Part shown: positions 1 to 5,153 of the stretch, piece after piece | How the letters are laid out: the number at the start of each line of letters is the position of its first letter | How positions within the stretch are numbered: position 1 is the stretch's first letter | Source of the DNA: Sulfurovum sp. | GTDB taxonomy: Bacteria > Campylobacterota > Campylobacteria > Campylobacterales > Sulfurovaceae | DNA length: 6,501 nt | Assembly: GCA_030626265.1 (NCBI GenBank) | Contig: DAOUPF010000081.1 | Coordinates: 1-6,501, forward strand | Direction of reading: 5' to 3' | Program-made: the position numbers and the translations under genes | Notes under the pieces: model-generated | What the model saw: only the letters and a program-made list of their open reading frames with translations | The model's database searches: none | Told to the model about the DNA's origin: nothing

Positions 1-136
1 AAATTTGACCCTATAATCCTTAAAGAAAAAGTGTCCTTTTAATACTTTTATTGCCGTTATTGGAACATAAATGAGCAATAATTATTGATATTCTATTAAA
101 AGAGCATAGATGAGCTTAAAATACGAGGAGTTAAAA

Positions 137-333
137 ATGGAAATTAAGAAAAAATTACTTGATATTGTTCAAAAAGGGGAGGTGATGCTAATGCTACTAT
201 TGCAAAAATCTACGATAAAATTAATACCCCCATGTATACAGCCTGCCAAAGTGATAGGTTTTTCTCATATCGTAAAGAGCAGGGGTGTAGTGGTAGATTT
301 GTGAGTGCTTTGGCTATGATAGCCGCCCCTTAA
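137..333 (+). pseudogene. Small ORF of unknown function, apparently frameshifted (-1)
   Basis: I do not recognise this protein. ATG at 137 has a good Shine-Dalgarno (GAGGAG at 125-130, six bases away); an in-frame ATG at 110 has none as clear. Frame 1 gives MEIKKKLLDIVQKG and then turns into unlikely sequence (EVMLMLLLQK) ending at 304. From 181 the -1 frame reads GDANATIAKIYDKINTPMYT, then a polar stretch containing CQSDRFFSYRKEQGCSGRF, and stops at TAA 331-333. That looks much more like a real soluble protein of about 64 residues. The -1 frame is closed by TGA at 160-162 and has no start codon before 181, so both halves are needed. The junction is AAAAAGGGG followed by GGTGAT. The ORF's last bases overlap the 3' end of nspC on the other strand. 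It could be a one-base deletion (pseudogene), a sequencing error or programmed frameshifting; the first two are likelier. Confidence 0.45.
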
Positions 334-1501
334 ACTCTTCATATCCAAACTCCCTAAACATCGCTATCTCTCCATTTTTCCGTAGCATAGCGATAGATGG
401 CAATGGTATACCATTGAAAGTAGTAGCTTTGACCATAGTGTAGTGCATCTGATCTTCAAATATAACTTTGTCTCCGATGTTTAGTGGTTCATCAAAGCTA
501 TAGTCTCCCATGATATCTCCTGCTAGGCAAGTGTTGCCTGCTAGGCGGTAGGTGTGTGGCTTTTGATTGGCTTCACTTGCACCTCGTACCTCTGCACGAT
601 ATGGCATGATGATGGTATCAGGCATATGAGCTTCTGCGGAAGTGTCTAGGATGGCTATATCTATACCATTGTGTACGATATCTAGCACAGTGCTCACTAG
701 TACACCAGTCTCCCATCCTATAGCTTCTCCTGGTTCTAGATATATATCTAGGTGAGGGTATCTGGCTTTAAAGTCAGAGATGATTTTAATGAGCTTTTCT
801 ATATCATATCCATCACGGGTGATATGGTGTCCACCACCGAAATTGACCCATTTCATCTCAGATAAATACTCGCCAAACTTATCTTCAAATGACTCCAATA
901 CCAACTCTAAAGCTGATGAGTCCTGCTCACAGAGAGCATGAAAATGTAGACCCTCTATATTTTCTAATATCAAAGTGTCTATATTTGTGGATATTATTCC
1001 TAGCCTAGAGTATATACCACAAGGGTCATACATATCTACAGGGGAGAGTGATAGCTCTGGATTGACGCGTAGACCGATAGAAATAGTAGGATTAGCTTTT
1101 TTTGCAAGTGATATTAATGAATCTAACTGAGCTGGTGAATTGAATACTAGATGATGAGATATAGAGGCTATCTGCTCTATGTTTTGGGCAGTAAAAGCAG
1201 GTGAATATGAGTGTGTCTCTTTGCCAAAAGTCTCATGTGAGAGCATTGCTTCATGTAGTCCACTAGCACAACATCCATCTAGATATGGACTCACTATATC
1301 AAATGATTTCCAGAGAGAGTATCCTTTGAGAGCTAGTAGTATCTTTGCCCCTGTTTGCTCTTTGATGTGCCCCAGTATCTCTAGATTTCTTATGAGTAGA
1401 TGCTCTTCTAGTACCCAGCATGGAGAGGGTAATCTTTCTAATATCCCTTTGCTAATCTTTGAATTTTTTGATATTTTTAAACTTTTTGAGATATCTTGCA
1501 T
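314..1501 (-). CDS. nspC: Carboxynorspermidine decarboxylase NspC
   Basis: This is a PLP-dependent fold-III (alanine racemase/ornithine decarboxylase-like) enzyme. It decarboxylates carboxynorspermidine or carboxyspermidine to norspermidine or spermidine in the cytoplasm, the last step of the alternative polyamine route found in Campylobacter and Vibrio. Visible marks are the PLP lysine in LLALKGYS (K59), a His-containing LHFHALCEQ (186-193), the phosphate-binding FGGGHH (221-226), LEPGEA (255-260) and the C-terminal catalytic Cys region GNTCLAGD (322-329). The family core begins at ILERLPSPCWVLEE (residue 20). The first 19 residues are a Ser/Lys/Ile-rich extension; no other start codon lies near the core, so ATG 1501 is kept. 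The start lies four bases after the TlpA stop with no strong Shine-Dalgarno, which suggests coupling to the upstream gene. It is last in the five-gene operon. The partner carboxyspermidine dehydrogenase gene is not in the window. Confidence 0.93.
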   Translation of the reverse strand: MQDISKSLKISKNSKISKGILERLPSPCWVLEEHLLIRNLEILGHIKEQTGAKILLALKGYSLWKSFDIVSPYLDGCCASGLHEAMLSHETFGKETHSYSPAFTAQNIEQIASISHHLVFNSPAQLDSLISLAKKANPTISIGLRVNPELSLSPVDMYDPCGIYSRLGIISTNIDTLILENIEGLHFHALCEQDSSALELVLESFEDKFGEYLSEMKWVNFGGGHHITRDGYDIEKLIKIISDFKARYPHLDIYLEPGEAIGWETGVLVSTVLDIVHNGIDIAILDTSAEAHMPDTIIMPYRAEVRGASEANQKPHTYRLAGNTCLAGDIMGDYSFDEPLNIGDKVIFEDQMHYTMVKATTFNGIPLPSIAMLRKNGEIAMFREFGYEEFKGRLS

Positions 1502-1505
1502 GGTA

Positions 1506-2021
1506 CTATTCTGCCATCTTCATTCGTGCTATGAGACCAGCAGTTGTACTATAGCCTGTCTCTGTAAATTTGAGTTTACCGTGGCTGTCATATATAAATG
1601 TAGTTGGGTACACTGATACCTTGAACTTCTCCGCCCATCTGCCACTAGCATCATTTAGAGTTGGGTAGCTGACATCATGCTCTATGAGCCATTTTTTGAT
1701 ATGCTCATTTGATCGACTGTTTACTGCGATTGTGAGAACTGTATAGTCTTTAGATACAGAGTCTATGTTGCTAGCTTCCTGCTCACATACAGGACACCAA
1801 GTACCCCAGAAGTTTATCATGACAGGTTTGCCCTTGCTTTTGGCAGTATCAAAAATAGTTCCATCTATGAGAGTGACTTTTATCTCTGGCAATATATTGC
1901 TATCTAGCTTTGGTGCACGATAGATATTGAGTACAGTACTGACTACAAATATGATAACTACCATAATGACAAGTTCCCGAACCAATCTCTTGAAGTTCCA
2001 TTTATTCTTTTTATTTAACAT
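1506..2021 (-). CDS. Membrane-anchored TlpA/ScsD-like thiol-disulfide oxidoreductase
   Basis: A thioredoxin-fold protein of 171 residues. After a short basic N-terminus (KKNKWNFKR) comes one hydrophobic segment at about residues 17-33 with no signal-peptidase site obvious, so it is probably a signal anchor with the catalytic domain in the periplasm. The redox motif is WCPVC (Cys76 and Cys79) in FWGTWCPVCEQE, and the cis-proline loop is VYPTTF (Pro139). The IDGTIFD stretch before the fold is typical of TlpA/ResA/DsbE relatives. The overall pattern resembles ScsD-type 'protein disulfide oxidoreductases', but the exact subfamily and substrates (cytochrome c apoproteins, other periplasmic thiols) cannot be told from sequence alone. 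No cytochrome c maturation genes are adjacent. An AGGTTA Shine-Dalgarno overlaps the antiporter stop codon 8 bases upstream, consistent with translation as part of the operon. Confidence 0.88.
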   Translation of the reverse strand: MLNKKNKWNFKRLVRELVIMVVIIFVVSTVLNIYRAPKLDSNILPEIKVTLIDGTIFDTAKSKGKPVMINFWGTWCPVCEQEASNIDSVSKDYTVLTIAVNSRSNEHIKKWLIEHDVSYPTLNDASGRWAEKFKVSVYPTTFIYDSHGKLKFTETGYSTTAGLIARMKMAE

Positions 2022-2029
2022 ATCGTAAC

Positions 2030-2968
2030 CTATATTGATGCGAGAGTATTTTGTAAAAATAGTGCTAGTACTATCAGTAGACCAATGCCTGCTGGCTTAG
2101 TATACATCTTGTTTGCAGTGATAAATACGAGCATGAGTGTAGCTACGAGCATAGTAGATATATCAAACATATATTTGGATGGATCTATGTGTATGTCACT
2201 GACTAGAGCAGCAGCTCCTAGTACCATCGTGGTATTTGCCATGTTAGAGCCGATGATTGCTCCTATCGCCATGTCTGCCTTGCCTTTTCGTGCAGCTGTG
2301 ATAGAGACTACAAGCTCAGGCATAGAGGTTCCCAATGATATCATCACGATACCTATCACCCACTCACTGATACCAAAACCTTGGGCTATCGAAGATGCAC
2401 TATCTATAGTATAGCTTGCACCCACTATGACTAGTCCTAGACCTAGTATTGTCAAGCCACTTACCTTTTGCCATGAGAAAACCTCTGGCTCTTCTTCCTC
2501 TTCCTCATCACTTTGTGTGAGTATATCTTTGCCTGCTTTGAGTAGGAAAAGTATATATGCCACCATCAATGATACTAGTAAAAGACCATCAAACCTAGAG
2601 AATGTGCCATCCATGACCATAAGTATGAATATAAGTACTGGAAAGAGTGCCCAGCTACTATCTTTGGCGAAGAAGTCTCTATGAGGGTTTACTCTCTTAG
2701 CTACGAAAAATACAGTAGCAAGGACAAGAGTGATATTAAATATATTACTACCTATGACATTGGCTACGGCAATTTCTGGTTTGCTACTGGCACTAGCGGC
2801 CATGGAGGCTGCCATCTCTGGTAGACTTGTGCCTAGAGCTACTAGAGTTGCCCCTATGACATACTCTGATATCTCAAATCTATGGGCTATCTTTTCACTC
2901 TGGGCGATGAGTACATCAGCTCCCCAGATGAGAACAGCAAGTGATATTATAAAAATGACAAAATCCAT
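2030..2968 (-). CDS. Calcium/sodium antiporter, CaCA superfamily (YrbG type)
   Basis: An inner-membrane cation/Ca2+ exchanger of 312 residues, the usual length for bacterial YrbG-like K+-dependent-type exchangers. Two inverted alpha-repeats carry the ion-binding signatures. Alpha-1 has ALGTSLPE (44-51) and GSNIFN (73-78); alpha-2 has SLGTSMPE (211-218) and GSNMAN (240-245). Both glutamates expected to coordinate Ca2+ are present (E51, E218). About ten hydrophobic segments are visible. The central cytoplasmic loop holds an acidic run, DEEEEEEPE (154-162), of possible regulatory or cation-binding meaning. The start ATG shares its A with the ybeY stop (TAATG) and has a strong GAGGAG site five bases upstream inside ybeY, so translation is probably coupled. 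In the family the protein expels Ca2+ using the Na+ gradient; transport direction and K+ dependence here are inferred. Confidence 0.92.
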   Translation of the reverse strand: MDFVIFIISLAVLIWGADVLIAQSEKIAHRFEISEYVIGATLVALGTSLPEMAASMAASASSKPEIAVANVIGSNIFNITLVLATVFFVAKRVNPHRDFFAKDSSWALFPVLIFILMVMDGTFSRFDGLLLVSLMVAYILFLLKAGKDILTQSDEEEEEEPEVFSWQKVSGLTILGLGLVIVGASYTIDSASSIAQGFGISEWVIGIVMISLGTSMPELVVSITAARKGKADMAIGAIIGSNMANTTMVLGAAALVSDIHIDPSKYMFDISTMLVATLMLVFITANKMYTKPAGIGLLIVLALFLQNTLASI

Positions 2969-3393
2969 TAGGACTCCTCTGTTCGTATTATTAGGCTTTT
3001 TGGCAGGTCAAACTGCTCTATAAGCTCTCTCTCTTTTTCTCGCATCTCACCACTATCTATCTCATGGTCAAATCCAAGCAGATGTAGTAATCCATGTATA
3101 AATAGTAGGGCTAGTTCATCTTGGGGGCGATGTCCTAGTTCTGTGGATTTCTCATTCACTTTGTCTATAGAGATGACTATGGAGCCTAGTGGCATATGCT
3201 TTATATCTACTTCTAGAGGAAAGCTAAGTACATCTGTAGCTACATCTTTTTGACGATACTCTCTGTTGATATCTTGGATGGTATCATTGTCACAGAGTAT
3301 GATTTCGATATCTTTTTTTGTTAGCATGGCTGCTATGTTTTCTATATATCCTGTTGGGATATCATATTTAGTTTGGTTATCTATTTGAATCAT
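2968..3393 (-). CDS. ybeY: Endoribonuclease YbeY (16S rRNA 3'-end maturation)
   Basis: A zinc-dependent single-strand endoribonuclease needed for 16S rRNA 3' processing and 70S ribosome quality control; it acts in the cytoplasm. The family signature H-G-x-L-H-L-x-G-[YF]-D-H is complete as HGLLHLLGFDH (100-110), supplying the three zinc-binding histidines. The conserved upstream block INREYRQKDVATDVLSFP (42-59) is also present. The length of 141 residues fits the short epsilonproteobacterial forms. The start ATG 3393 lies nine bases after the upstream lipoprotein stop, with only a weak purine stretch (AAAGC) as ribosome site. The common ybeY neighbours (phoH/ybeZ, era, miaB) are absent; here it sits in an operon with envelope and polyamine genes. 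Its 3' end carries the ribosome site of the antiporter. Confidence 0.95.
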   Translation of the reverse strand: MIQIDNQTKYDIPTGYIENIAAMLTKKDIEIILCDNDTIQDINREYRQKDVATDVLSFPLEVDIKHMPLGSIVISIDKVNEKSTELGHRPQDELALLFIHGLLHLLGFDHEIDSGEMREKERELIEQFDLPKSLIIRTEES

Positions 3394-3402
3394 ATGCTTT
3401 GA

Positions 3403-3774
3403 TTAGTTCCCGTAGTAGCGTCGTTGGTCTATAGCTTGTTGGTACTGTGTTCTCATACCTGATTTGGCTGCCGTTGGGACTATGTGGCGACATCTTGTTC
3501 TACCTGCATCCCAGCCATTTACATAATCTATAGACCGACGAGAGAGTGCATACTTTTTGACAAAGTATCCATTGCCAGTACGACACCCATCTCTAACCCC
3601 TGATTTGAAAGCACTGCTCTTGTCTTTGCCAAAGTTGTAACCCTGATGGCAAAAGTATCCTCCAGTAAAATCACTAGATGAACAGTATCTAGGTGATGTG
3701 TTTGAACAAGCACTAAAAAGCACCAAAGTCAAAAGCACAATTATACTAGATATTGTTATATATGTTTTTGTCAA
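3403..3774 (-). CDS. Small Cys-containing lipoprotein of unknown function
   Basis: Not recognised as a named family. The start codon is TTG (complement of 3772-3774). It gives a short n-region (TKTYIT), a hydrophobic core and a lipobox LFSAC with the lipidated Cys at residue 23; later start codons would cut into the signal peptide. The mature part (about 100 residues) has four more cysteines (31, 42, 64, 95), enough for two disulfides, and is rich in Gly, Tyr and Arg. Two related blocks are visible, AFKSGVRDGCRTG (55-67) and DYVNGWDAGRTRC (83-95). Both have the pattern aromatic-x-x-Gly-x-x-x-Gly-(x)n-Cys, which suggests an internal repeat. The C-terminus (QQAIDQRRYYGN) is polar. As first gene of the operon ending with nspC it carries the promoter for all five. 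Envelope location is well supported; the role is unknown. Confidence 0.8.
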   Translation of the reverse strand: MTKTYITISSIIVLLTLVLFSACSNTSPRYCSSSDFTGGYFCHQGYNFGKDKSSAFKSGVRDGCRTGNGYFVKKYALSRRSIDYVNGWDAGRTRCRHIVPTAAKSGMRTQYQQAIDQRRYYGN

Positions 3775-3795
3775 TTTCCAAAATCCTACTATTTT

Positions 3796-3804
3796 TGCTA
3801 TGAT
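3796..3804 (+). promoter_or_regulatory. Candidate extended -10 for the alkyltransferase gene
   Basis: TGCTATGAT reads as TG-N-TATGAT, an extended -10, about 31 bases before the ATG at 3836. No good -35 at normal spacing is visible. With its opposite-strand partner it forms an interrupted palindrome, TGCTA-6-TAGCA (3796-3811), which could also be an operator. Confidence 0.4.
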
Positions 3805-3811
3805 TTTAGCA
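3803..3811 (-). promoter_or_regulatory. Candidate extended -10 for the lipoprotein-ybeY-antiporter-tlpA-nspC operon
   Basis: On the - strand the sequence reads TGCTAAAAT, which is TG-N-TAAAAT, an extended -10 for the housekeeping sigma factor, about 29 bases upstream of the TTG start. No clear -35 is seen, which is usual in Campylobacterota. It overlaps the - 10 of the divergent alkyltransferase gene by two bases. Confidence 0.4.
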
Positions 3812-3823
3812 GAATATCGGTTA

Positions 3824-3830
3824 AAAGGAG
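3824..3830 (+). promoter_or_regulatory. Ribosome binding site fixing the alkyltransferase start
   Basis: AAAGGAG lies five bases before ATG 3836. It decides against the longer reading from 3698, whose extra 46 residues have no homology-like character and overlap the opposite-strand lipoprotein gene. Confidence 0.8.
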
Positions 3831-3835
3831 AGCAA

Positions 3836-4144
3836 ATGGCTACAGCATTTCAAAAATCAGTATGGAGGGCACTAGAACTTATCCCCAAAGGTAAAGTCAC
3901 AAGCTATGGAGCGATAGCTGAGTATCTAGGTACTGCTGCAGTGCGTGCAGTAGGCTCTGCAGTGGGCAAAAACCCATCTGCTCCACAAGTACCATGTCAC
4001 AGAGTAGTACTAGGCAGTGGCAAGATAGGTAACTATAGTGGAGGTGATGGCATATCTACCAAGATAGAGATTTTGAAAAAAGAGGGTATAGAGGTAAGCG
4101 AAGGGAAAATTGTAAGTTTCAAAGATGTTTTTTGGAGTTATTGA
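3836..4144 (+). CDS. MGMT/Ogt-family DNA alkyltransferase, C-terminal domain only
   Basis: A 102-residue protein made only of the DNA-binding and catalytic domain of O6-alkylguanine-DNA alkyltransferases. It starts with the typical FQKSVWRALELIPKGKVTSYG. It has the winged-helix recognition region with the Arg finger (AVRAVGSAVGKNP, 35-47) and the acceptor-site motif PCHRVV (53-58, Cys54). Because the cysteine is kept (alkyltransferase-like proteins, ATLs, have PWHR or similar), direct repair of O6-alkylguanine by irreversible transfer to Cys54 is expected. However, the length matches ATLs and lacks the N-terminal domain of full-length Ogt/MGMT (about 160-180 residues). The end GIEVSEGKIVSF is also family-like. 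It is a single-gene unit divergent from the ybeY operon and convergent with the NifU-like gene. Confidence 0.9.
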   Translation: MATAFQKSVWRALELIPKGKVTSYGAIAEYLGTAAVRAVGSAVGKNPSAPQVPCHRVVLGSGKIGNYSGGDGISTKIEILKKEGIEVSEGKIVSFKDVFWSY

Positions 4145-4211
4145 GGAAGTGAAGGCTTAAGCCTCACCCCAAAGTGTATTAAGTCTTTGTGGGAGTAAAC
4201 TATCCACTTCC
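4145..4211. other. Structured spacer between convergent genes, possible bidirectional terminator
   Basis: The spacer carries nested inverted repeats: GGAAGTG (4145-4151) with CACTTCC (4205-4211), the perfect palindrome AGGCTTAAGCCT (4153-4164), and CCCCAAAG (4167-4173 region) with CTTTGTGGG (4185-4193) apart from one bulge. Together they could fold as a closed three-way structure of 67 bases. It may end transcripts from both sides, but there is no proper T-tract, so a Rho-independent terminator is not certain. Confidence 0.4.
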
Positions 4212-4216
4212 ATATG

Positions 4217-4504
4217 TTATATAGTTATCATAGCTGCTGGCAGTTTTGACTCTTCACCTGGGAATATGCTCTCTACTATAAGCTCTGGATGTATAAGCTC
4301 TCTAAGCTTTTTCTGTATCACCATTTTGGTAGTAGCTGTACTCATAGAACAGCCATTACATGTACCGCCTAGCTCTACAAATGCTACACCATCTTTGACA
4401 CCTAGGAAGTTCATAGTCCCATCATGTGACTTGACATACTCAGCGATACTTGGCAAAAAGTTACTAACAGCTCCACAAAGTTCTTCATCTGTAAATGGCA
4501 TCAT
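4217..4504 (-). CDS. nfu: NifU C-terminal-domain (Nfu-type) Fe-S cluster carrier
   Basis: A 95-residue protein consisting of the NifU C-terminal domain alone. The cluster-binding motif is C-x-x-C in LGGTCNGCSMSTATTKM (Cys49, Cys52), preceded by the usual HDGTMNFLGVKDGVAFVEL strand region. Such proteins dimerise, bind a [4Fe-4S] cluster between the two CxxC pairs and pass it to apo-enzymes in the cytoplasm; small forms of this size are normal in Helicobacter and Campylobacter. The start has two adjacent ATG codons (4504 and 4501). An AGGAT site at 4515-4511 fits the first (six-base gap) and also allows the second. It is monocistronic, convergent with the alkyltransferase and divergent from the lipoprotein gene at 4610. 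Confidence 0.93.
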   Translation of the reverse strand: MMPFTDEELCGAVSNFLPSIAEYVKSHDGTMNFLGVKDGVAFVELGGTCNGCSMSTATTKMVIQKKLRELIHPELIVESIFPGEESKLPAAMITI

Positions 4505-4534
4505 TATCTAATCCTATATATTATATTTGAGTGG

Positions 4535-4543
4535 AATATATCA
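4535..4543 (-). promoter_or_regulatory. Candidate extended -10 for the NifU-like gene
   Basis: The - strand reads TGATATATT (TG-N-TATATT) about 30 bases before ATG 4504. A perfect TATAAT also occurs at 4525-4520, but it lies too close to the Shine-Dalgarno to leave a normal leader. No -35 is convincing. Confidence 0.35.
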
Positions 4544-4609
4544 GAAGAAGATTAATGTTAGATAAAATGTGATATATTTGTTTATAAGATTTAGATTATA
4601 AGGTAAAAA

Positions 4610-5122
4610 ATGAAAAAATACTTAGCATTGATACTACTAGTACTATTTACAGGCTGTTCTGCAAAGAACAGCACAGTAGCTGCAAAACATAACAAAAGTT
4701 ATAAAAAATACTATACCTTTATCATCAATGCAGAGAATAGAGCAACTCCTAGTGCCAAAAAAGTGATGAAAGTCACCAGAGAGATGGTAGAGAGTAGAGA
4801 GGTTATCAGAGGTGCTTGTTGGGATTATCTAAATCGTGGATTTACAAGGGCAGGGTATCCCCACGCCAAAAGAACCATAGCTTTCAAGAGCCAAAAAAGT
4901 GGACCATATGTGAGTACAAAGCAGATACAAACAGGTGACTGGCTATACCACATCAACCACTCATATCATGGTATAGAGCATAGCGGTATGTTCATAGGCT
5001 GGATAGACTATGACAAAAAGATAGGTCTAACCCTCAGCTACGCAGGAGAAGGAAGAGCAGAACCTGCTAGATATAGGAAGTATGATCTGTCTAGCGTTTA
5101 TCATATCATGAGGGCAGAATAA
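4610..5122 (+). CDS. Lipoprotein with NlpC/P60-like cysteine-peptidase character
   Basis: 170 residues. The N-terminus MKKYLALILLVLFTGC is a lipoprotein signal with lipidated Cys16; AAGGT sits five bases before the ATG. A basic linker (about 20-60) leads into a domain with the layout of papain-like NlpC/P60/CHAP-type enzymes. It has a Cys at a helix start followed by a polar/aromatic helix (GACWDYLNRGFTRAGYP, Cys70), then IQTGDWLYHIN (106-116), which resembles the 'GDxxxx' turn of the family. A His follows at a strand start (GIEHSGMFIGW, His124), then a Gly-rich SYAGEGRAEPARYR. Cys70 and His124 would be the catalytic pair; the third residue is not certain. If active it would cut peptidoglycan or another peptide or amide bond in the envelope. 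This is inference from motif layout and no named family is claimed. A decayed copy of its 5' end lies at about 6094-6215. Confidence 0.82.
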   Translation: MKKYLALILLVLFTGCSAKNSTVAAKHNKSYKKYYTFIINAENRATPSAKKVMKVTREMVESREVIRGACWDYLNRGFTRAGYPHAKRTIAFKSQKSGPYVSTKQIQTGDWLYHINHSYHGIEHSGMFIGWIDYDKKIGLTLSYAGEGRAEPARYRKYDLSSVYHIMRAE

Positions 5123-5132
5123 TAAGTCAAAC

Positions 5133-5153
5133 ACTACATCAACTTGTAGTTTT
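5133..5153. terminator. Hairpin shared by the convergent lipoprotein and pheA ends
   Basis: ACTACA (5133-5138), loop TCAACT, TGTAGT (5145-5150), then TTT; AAA precedes it on the left. On the + strand it is a short Rho-independent-like terminator for the 4610 gene. Read on the - strand it contains the pheA TAG stop and is followed by GTTT. The stem is only six base pairs and AT-rich, so strength is doubtful. Confidence 0.45.

Noticed and set aside
1..136. TATAAT at 12-17 and the repeated ATGAGC with AT-rich flank (71 and 110) as promoter or repeat element
   Set aside because: No -35 at normal spacing for the TATAAT, and the repeat is too short and AT-rich to be more than chance.
1179..1616. 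Open frame on the + strand across nspC and the tlpA end
   Set aside because: It is antisense to two well-supported genes, lacks a ribosome site and has no protein-like motif.
2085..3023. Three + strand open frames opposite the antiporter and ybeY
   Set aside because: All are antisense shadows of a clear CaCA antiporter; their hydrophobicity mirrors its membrane codons.
3698..3835. Longer N-terminus for the alkyltransferase
   Set aside because: The 46 extra residues overlap the opposite-strand lipoprotein gene, are not family-like, and the clear Shine-Dalgarno belongs to ATG 3836.
4145..4211. tRNA-like cloverleaf suggested by the exact 7-bp closing stem
   Set aside because: No D-loop of proper size, no T-loop GTTCGA motif and no anticodon arm of 5+7 form; the inner palindrome has only a four-base loop.
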